64,000 nucleotides of DNA, from NCBI RefSeq assembly GCF_035917275.1, contig NZ_CP108508.1, forward strand, positions 5,890,001-5,954,000, written 5' to 3'. The position numbers were made by a program, and so were the translations under genes. Positions 59,558 to 64,000 of the stretch are shown piece by piece (position 1 is the stretch's first letter; each line of letters starts with the position of its first letter). Origin of the DNA: Streptomyces sp. NBC_01237 (lineage in GTDB: Bacteria; Actinomycetota; Actinomycetes; Streptomycetales; Streptomycetaceae). The notes beneath the pieces are model-generated. The model was not told the DNA's origin, made no database searches, and was given only the letters and a program-made list of their open reading frames with translations.

Positions 59558-61282
59558 ATGCGTCAACCGTCCGTCATATCGCGCCGCGTGGCAGCGGCAG
59601 CCGTGGGTCTCGTACTGGCCGCGGGTGCCGCGGCCTGCGGGCCCGAGGACAGCAAGGGCAGCGACGGCAGCTCCGGCGCCGAGGGCAAGCCGCAGAAGGG
59701 CGGCACCCTCACCGTCCTCAACAGCAACCCGCAGGAGGACTTCGACCCCGCGCGGCTCTACACCTCCGGGGGCGGCAACGTCCCCTCCCTCGTCTTCCGT
59801 ACGCTCACCACCCGCAACCGCGAGGACGGCGCGGCGGGCGCGAAGGTCGTCCCCGACCTGGCCACCGACCTGGGCACGCCCAGCAAGGACGCCACCGTCT
59901 GGACGTACACCCTCAAGGACGGCCTGAAGTACGAGGACGGCACCGCGATCACCTCCGCGGACATCAAGTACGGCATCGAGCGCTCCTTCGCCGCCGAACT
60001 CTCCGGCGGCGCCCCGTACCTGCGCGACTGGCTCATCGGCGGGGCCGACTACCAGGGCCTGTACAAGGACAAGAAGGGCCTCGCCTCCATCGAGGTGCCC
60101 GACGCGAAGACGATCGTCTTCCACCTCAACAAGCCCGAGGGCGAATTCCCCTACCTCGCCACGCAGACCCAGACGACCCCGGTGCCCCGGGCCAAGGACA
60201 CCGGCACCAAGTACGAGGAGCACCCCGTCTCCTCGGGGCCGTACAAGGTCGTCACCAACGAGAACGACGGCGAGCGGCTCGTCCTGGAGCGCAACCCGCA
60301 CTGGTCGGCCACCACCGACGAGGAGCGCAAGGCGTACCCGGACCGGATCGACGTACGCTCCGGGCTCGACTCCGCCGTCATCAACCAGCGGCTCTCCGCC
60401 TCCCAGGGCGCCGACGCCGCGGCCGTCACCACCGACACCAACCTCGGGCCGGCCGAACTCGCCAAGGTCACCGGCGACAAGAAGCTCGCCACCCGCGTCG
60501 GCACCGGCCACTTCGGCTACACCAACTACATCGCCTTCAACCCGAAGGTGAAGCCGTTCGACGACCCGAAGGTGCGCCAGGCGATCTCGTACGCCGTGGA
60601 CCGCTCCTCCGTGATCAACGCCGCCGGCGGCTCCTCGCTCGCCGAGGCCGCCACCACCTATCTGCCGAACCAGAAGTCCTTCGGCTACACGCCCTACGAC
60701 CACTTCCCGGCCGGGAAGACGGGCAACGCCGAGGAGGCCAGGAAGCTGCTGAAGGAGGCCGGGTACGCCAAGGGCCTGACCGTCACCCTGACCCACTCCA
60801 ACGACAAGGACTTCGAGACCAGCCCGGAGATCGCCACCGCCCTCCAGGCCGCGCTCAAGAAGGCCGGGATCACGGTCAAGCTCCAGGGTCTGGAGAGCAA
60901 CGACTACTCCGACACCACCCACAGCGCCGCCAAGGAGCCCGGCTTCTTCCTCGCCCACTGGGGTGCCGACTGGCCCTCCGGCGGCCCGTTCCTCGCCCCG
61001 ATCTTCGACGGCCGGCAGATCGTCAAGGACGGCGCCAACTTCAACTCCGGCTTCCTGAACGACCCGGCGGTCAACAAGGAGATCGACGAGATCAACAAGC
61101 TCACCGATCTGAGCGCCGCGGCCACCCGCTGGGGCGCGCTCGACAAGAAGATCGGTGAGCAGGCACTGACCGTGCCGCTCTTCCACCCGGTCTACAAGCG
61201 GCTCGTCGGCCAGGACATCAAGAACGTCGTCATCAGCGACTGGACCGGCGTCCTCGACATCTCCCAGGTCTCGGTCAAGTAA
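59558..61282 (+). CDS. Oligopeptide ABC transporter substrate-binding lipoprotein
   Basis: This 574-residue SBP_bac_5 family protein has a signal peptide with a lipoprotein-type cysteine (GLVLAAGAAAC, Cys near residue 28). The core includes KKGGTLTVLN-like starts, DFDPARLYTSGG, KDGLKYEDGTAITSADIKYGIERS and VRQAISYAVDRSSV. It delivers peptides, or possibly nickel or glycosides, to the permeases. ATG 59558 has GAGAGG 10 bases upstream. It heads an operon with two permeases and an ATPase, behind the leader-peptide attenuator. Confidence 0.93.
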   Translation: MRQPSVISRRVAAAAVGLVLAAGAAACGPEDSKGSDGSSGAEGKPQKGGTLTVLNSNPQEDFDPARLYTSGGGNVPSLVFRTLTTRNREDGAAGAKVVPDLATDLGTPSKDATVWTYTLKDGLKYEDGTAITSADIKYGIERSFAAELSGGAPYLRDWLIGGADYQGLYKDKKGLASIEVPDAKTIVFHLNKPEGEFPYLATQTQTTPVPRAKDTGTKYEEHPVSSGPYKVVTNENDGERLVLERNPHWSATTDEERKAYPDRIDVRSGLDSAVINQRLSASQGADAAAVTTDTNLGPAELAKVTGDKKLATRVGTGHFGYTNYIAFNPKVKPFDDPKVRQAISYAVDRSSVINAAGGSSLAEAATTYLPNQKSFGYTPYDHFPAGKTGNAEEARKLLKEAGYAKGLTVTLTHSNDKDFETSPEIATALQAALKKAGITVKLQGLESNDYSDTTHSAAKEPGFFLAHWGADWPSGGPFLAPIFDGRQIVKDGANFNSGFLNDPAVNKEIDEINKLTDLSAAATRWGALDKKIGEQALTVPLFHPVYKRLVGQDIKNVVISDWTGVLDISQVSVK

Positions 61283-61284
61283 TC

Positions 61285-62316
61285 ATGTCGGAAGCACTTC
61301 TGGTCCAGGAGGCGGGAGCGGCGAACACCGCCGCCCCCGCCTCGGGGGCCCGGCTGTTCTGGCGGCGGCTGCGCGCCCAGCGCGCGGCCACCGCCGCGGC
61401 GGCCGTGGTCCTCCTGCTCGTCCTGGTCGCACTCGCCGCGCCGCTGCTCAGCGCACTGGCGGGCCAGGACCCCAACACGTACCACCCCGACCTCGTCGAC
61501 TCGGCGGCCGGCGGTGTGCCCATCGGCTCTTTCGGCGGCATCAGCGCGGATCACTGGCTCGGTGTCGAACCGCAGACCGGCCGCGACCTGTTCGCCCGTA
61601 TCGTCCACGGCGCCCGGGTCTCGCTCGGCGTCGCCGTCGTCGCCACGGTCCTCCAGATCGCGATCGGGCTGGCCATCGGTCTCGCCGCCGCCCTCGGCAG
61701 CCGCTGGGTCGACCAGATCCTCAGCCGCATCACCGACATCAACGTCGCCCTGCCGATCATGGTCATCGCCCTGGCGCTCCTGGCGATCGTCCCGGACACC
61801 TTCCCCCGGCCCGTGCTGATCGCCCTGGTCATCGGCGGGATCAACTGGGCCGGTACGTCGAAGATCGTGCGGGCCCAGGCCCTCACCCTGAAATCCCTCG
61901 ACTTCGTCTCGGCGGCCCGGCTCAGCGGCCGCGGCAAGTGGAGCATCGCCCGGCGCGAACTCCTGCCCGCGCTCGCCGCACCCGTCATCACCTACGCCGC
62001 GCTGATGTTCCCCACCAACATCGTCGTCGAGGCGGCCCTGTCCTTCCTCGGCGTCGGCATCAAACCGCCCACCCCGTCCTGGGGACAGATGCTCACCGAG
62101 GCCGACACCTGGTACCAGGCGGCCCCCACCTATCTGCTGCTCCCCGCCGGACTGCTCTTCGTCACCGTGCTCGCCCTGACCGTCCTCGGCGAGGGCATCC
62201 GCACGGCACTCGACCCGCGCGCCGCGTCCCGGCTGCGGATCGGCACCGGACGCAAGGAAGCCAAGGACTCCGGTGCGGACACGGCGGCCAAGAAGTCCGA
62301 GGAGGACCGGGCATGA
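61285..62316 (+). CDS. Peptide ABC transporter permease (DppC/OppC type)
   Basis: This 343-residue membrane protein has an N-terminal helix (about residues 35-55) then five helices. The EAA-type coupling loop is FVSAARLSGRGKWSIARRELLPALAAPV. The large extracytoplasmic loop after helix 1 and the DHWLGVEPQTGRDLFARIVHGAR segment are typical of OppC. It begins two bases after the binding-protein stop and overlaps the next permease (ATGA). The order C before B differs from the usual B-C. Confidence 0.92.
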   Translation: MSEALLVQEAGAANTAAPASGARLFWRRLRAQRAATAAAAVVLLLVLVALAAPLLSALAGQDPNTYHPDLVDSAAGGVPIGSFGGISADHWLGVEPQTGRDLFARIVHGARVSLGVAVVATVLQIAIGLAIGLAAALGSRWVDQILSRITDINVALPIMVIALALLAIVPDTFPRPVLIALVIGGINWAGTSKIVRAQALTLKSLDFVSAARLSGRGKWSIARRELLPALAAPVITYAALMFPTNIVVEAALSFLGVGIKPPTPSWGQMLTEADTWYQAAPTYLLLPAGLLFVTVLALTVLGEGIRTALDPRAASRLRIGTGRKEAKDSGADTAAKKSEEDRA

Positions 62317-63302
62317 CCGGGTTTCTGCTGCGACGGCTCGGGGGAGCCGTCTTCGTCCTTCTCGCGCTGACCGTGATCCTGTACGCGATCTTCTACGTCG
62401 CCCCCGGCGACGTCGCCCAGATCGCCTGCGGCCCGCGCTGCTCACCCGCCCAGGTCGCCCAGGTCACCCAGCAGCTACGGCTGGACGACCCGGTGTACGT
62501 GCAGTACTGGCACTTCCTCCAGGGCATCGTCGCCGGACGCGACTTCTCCACCGGCACCGGGGTCGAGCACTGCTCCGCCCCCTGCCTCGGGGTCTCGTAC
62601 CAGAGCGACCAGCAGGTCACCCGGCTGATCCTGGCCAAGCTGCCGGTCACCGCCTCGCTCGTGATCGGCGCCTTCGTGGGCTGGGTCCTGCTCGGCGTCG
62701 GCACGGGAGTGCTGTCCGCCTGGCGGCGGGGCCGGATCACCGAGCGGGTGCTGACCTGGCTGACCCTGGCCGGAACCGCCACGCCCGTCTTCGTCATCGG
62801 GCTGCTGCTCATCATCGTCTTCTGCTCCACACTCCAGTGGCTGCCGTCCCCGACGTACGTACCGTTCACGGAGAATCCCGAGCAGTGGGCCTGGGGGCTG
62901 CTCCTGCCCTGGGTGTCGCTGGCCCTCATCGAGTCCGCCAAATACGCCCGGCTGACCAGGAGTTCCATGCTGGAGACGCTCGCCGAGGACCATGTGCGCA
63001 CCTTTCGCGCGTACGGCGTCAGCGAGCGCGCCATCATCGGGCGGCACGCCCTGCGCGGTGCCGTCGCACCCGTGATCGCGCTCAGCGCGCTGGACTTCGG
63101 CTCGATGTTCGGCGGCGCGGTCCTGACCGAATCACTCTTCGGCATCCCCGGCATCGGCCGCGAACTGGTGCACGCCGTCAAGGTCGTGGACCTGCCCGTC
63201 GTCGTCGGCATGGTGCTGGTGACCGGTTTCTTCGTGGTGCTCGCCAATACCGTGGCGGACGTCCTGTACGCGCTGGCCGACCGACGGGTGGTCCTGTCAT
63301 GA
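62313..63302 (+). CDS. Peptide ABC transporter permease (DppB/OppB type)
   Basis: This 329-residue membrane protein has six helices and the OppB start FLLRRLGGAVFVLLALTVILYAIFYVAPGD. The EAA loop is HVRTFRAYGVSERAIIGRHALRGAVAPV. The first extracytoplasmic loop carries four cysteines (IACGPRCSPAQ and EHCSAPCLG), not usual for OppB. The ATG overlaps the preceding stop, and the ATPase start overlaps its own stop. Confidence 0.92.
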   Translation: MTGFLLRRLGGAVFVLLALTVILYAIFYVAPGDVAQIACGPRCSPAQVAQVTQQLRLDDPVYVQYWHFLQGIVAGRDFSTGTGVEHCSAPCLGVSYQSDQQVTRLILAKLPVTASLVIGAFVGWVLLGVGTGVLSAWRRGRITERVLTWLTLAGTATPVFVIGLLLIIVFCSTLQWLPSPTYVPFTENPEQWAWGLLLPWVSLALIESAKYARLTRSSMLETLAEDHVRTFRAYGVSERAIIGRHALRGAVAPVIALSALDFGSMFGGAVLTESLFGIPGIGRELVHAVKVVDLPVVVGMVLVTGFFVVLANTVADVLYALADRRVVLS

Positions 63303-64000
63303 CAACTCCCTCCCCGTTGGTCGAGGTCAAGGACCTCACCATCGACTTCGGCACCGTCCGGGCCGTGGACGGGCTCTCGTTCACCCTGGAGGCGGGCGGC
63401 GCGCTCGGCGTCGTCGGTGAATCCGGCTCCGGCAAGAGCGCGTCCGCGTACGCCCTGCTCGGACTGCACCGCGGTACGGGCGCCCGGGTCGGCGGTTCGG
63501 TCCAAGTCGCCGGTACGGACGTGGGCGCCGCGGACGACGCCGCGCTGCGGGCGCTGCGGGGCGCGAAGGCCGCCATGGTCTTCCAGGACCCGCTGTCCTC
63601 GCTCGACCCGTACTACACGGTCGGCGACCAGATCGCCGAGGTGTACCGGGTGCACAACTCCGTGTCCCGGCGGGCCGCACGCGCCCGTGCCGTCGAGGTG
63701 CTGGACCGGGTCGGCATCCCGGACGCGGCGCGTCGGGCCGGTTCCCGGCCGCACGAGTTCTCCGGCGGCATGCGGCAGCGGGCGCTCATCGCGATGGCCC
63801 TGGCCTGTGAACCGCGGCTGCTGATCGCCGACGAGCCGACCACCGCGCTGGACGTCACGGTGCAGGCCCAGATCCTGGATCTGCTGCACGGGCTGCGGCG
63901 TGAGAGCGGCATGGGGCTGCTGCTGGTCACCCATGACGTGGGGGTGGCGGCGGAGAGCGTGGACGAGGTGCTCGTCATGCGGGCGGGCCGCGAGGTCGAA
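63299..64000 (+). CDS. Peptide ABC transporter ATP-binding protein (OppD type, 3' truncated)
   Basis: The 234 visible codons show Walker A GESGSGKS, Q-loop MVFQDPLSSLDP, signature EFSGGMRQRALIA, Walker B LLIADEPTTALD and switch His LLLVTHDVG. The frame is open at the right edge; the C-terminal OppD oligopeptide domain (with its Fe-S or peptide-contact region) is not in the window. ATG 63299 overlaps the permease stop. A second ATPase (OppF) probably follows. Confidence 0.93.
   Translation, partial: MTTPSPLVEVKDLTIDFGTVRAVDGLSFTLEAGGALGVVGESGSGKSASAYALLGLHRGTGARVGGSVQVAGTDVGAADDAALRALRGAKAAMVFQDPLSSLDPYYTVGDQIAEVYRVHNSVSRRAARARAVEVLDRVGIPDAARRAGSRPHEFSGGMRQRALIAMALACEPRLLIADEPTTALDVTVQAQILDLLHGLRRESGMGLLLVTHDVGVAAESVDEVLVMRAGREVE

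Noticed and set aside
1..64000. CRISPR arrays, tRNA, rRNA, transposases, phage genes, replication origin
   Set aside because: No regularly spaced repeats, clover-leaf sequences with CCA ends, rRNA motifs, transposase DDE motifs or DnaA-box clusters were seen while reading. A covariance-model scan would be the decisive test.

Overview
The window is high-GC actinobacterial chromosome, almost certainly Streptomyces. Codons are G/C-ending throughout, GTG starts are common, ATGA/GTGA stop-start overlaps are frequent, GC-rich perfect hairpins act as terminators, and the gene set is a Streptomyces core set. No rRNA, tRNA, CRISPR array, prophage or insertion sequence was found. About 72 genes are supported, two of them remnants.

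Region 1-20.9 kb is the more variable part. After a truncated YoaR-like gene come an ABC-2 exporter with its DesKR-like two-component system (1002-4517), the scar of a second two-component system whose kinase and regulator have been fused by an internal deletion (4584-5335), and a second ABC-2 exporter (5459-7227). Next are an ICL/PEP-mutase family enzyme, a secreted GH55-like beta-helix protein behind a LacI-type operator, a GNAT and HTH-TPR pair, a chloramphenicol phosphotransferase, a DMT transporter and a MarR/membrane/NmrA group with paired TAGTTAGG boxes. The stretch ends with an FAD oxidoreductase and MarR regulator that share three GTTCG-N5-CGAAC operators, and a divergent MFS/ArsR-like pair.

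Region 21-43 kb is conserved core. It holds ferredoxin fdxA, dapC and dapE for diaminopimelate synthesis, a LOG protein, a folP2-type DHPS paralogue, a DivIVA-like protein, DNA-3-methyladenine glycosylase I, an enoyl-CoA hydratase, DUF3117 and an O-methyltransferase. SigE, its zinc anti-sigma factor, an HtrA protease, TatB, Mrp, DUF1003, a MgtE_N/CBS protein and CorA follow. From memory this matches the order of the dapE-folP2-tagA-sigE-htrA-tatB-mrp-corA part of the Mycobacterium tuberculosis chromosome. CorA has a long leader with a possible upstream ORF and attenuator.

Region 44-59.1 kb holds housekeeping and hypothetical genes: SUFU-like, MFS, zinc-ribbon, PHP phosphoesterase, MarC, a 50-residue small protein, a NYN-domain protein and a hydrolase. 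The RhlE-like DEAD-box helicase, ferritin-like protein, DUF3107, TetR and DUF3152 metallopeptidase block again resembles a mycobacterial cluster.

Region 59.1-64 kb is the start of an oligopeptide ABC transporter operon (binding protein, two permeases and a truncated ATPase). It is preceded by a promoter, a leaderless 31-codon leader peptide with cysteines near its end, and mutually exclusive hairpins ending in a T-run. This looks like a cysteine-type attenuator and is the most interesting regulatory element in the window.
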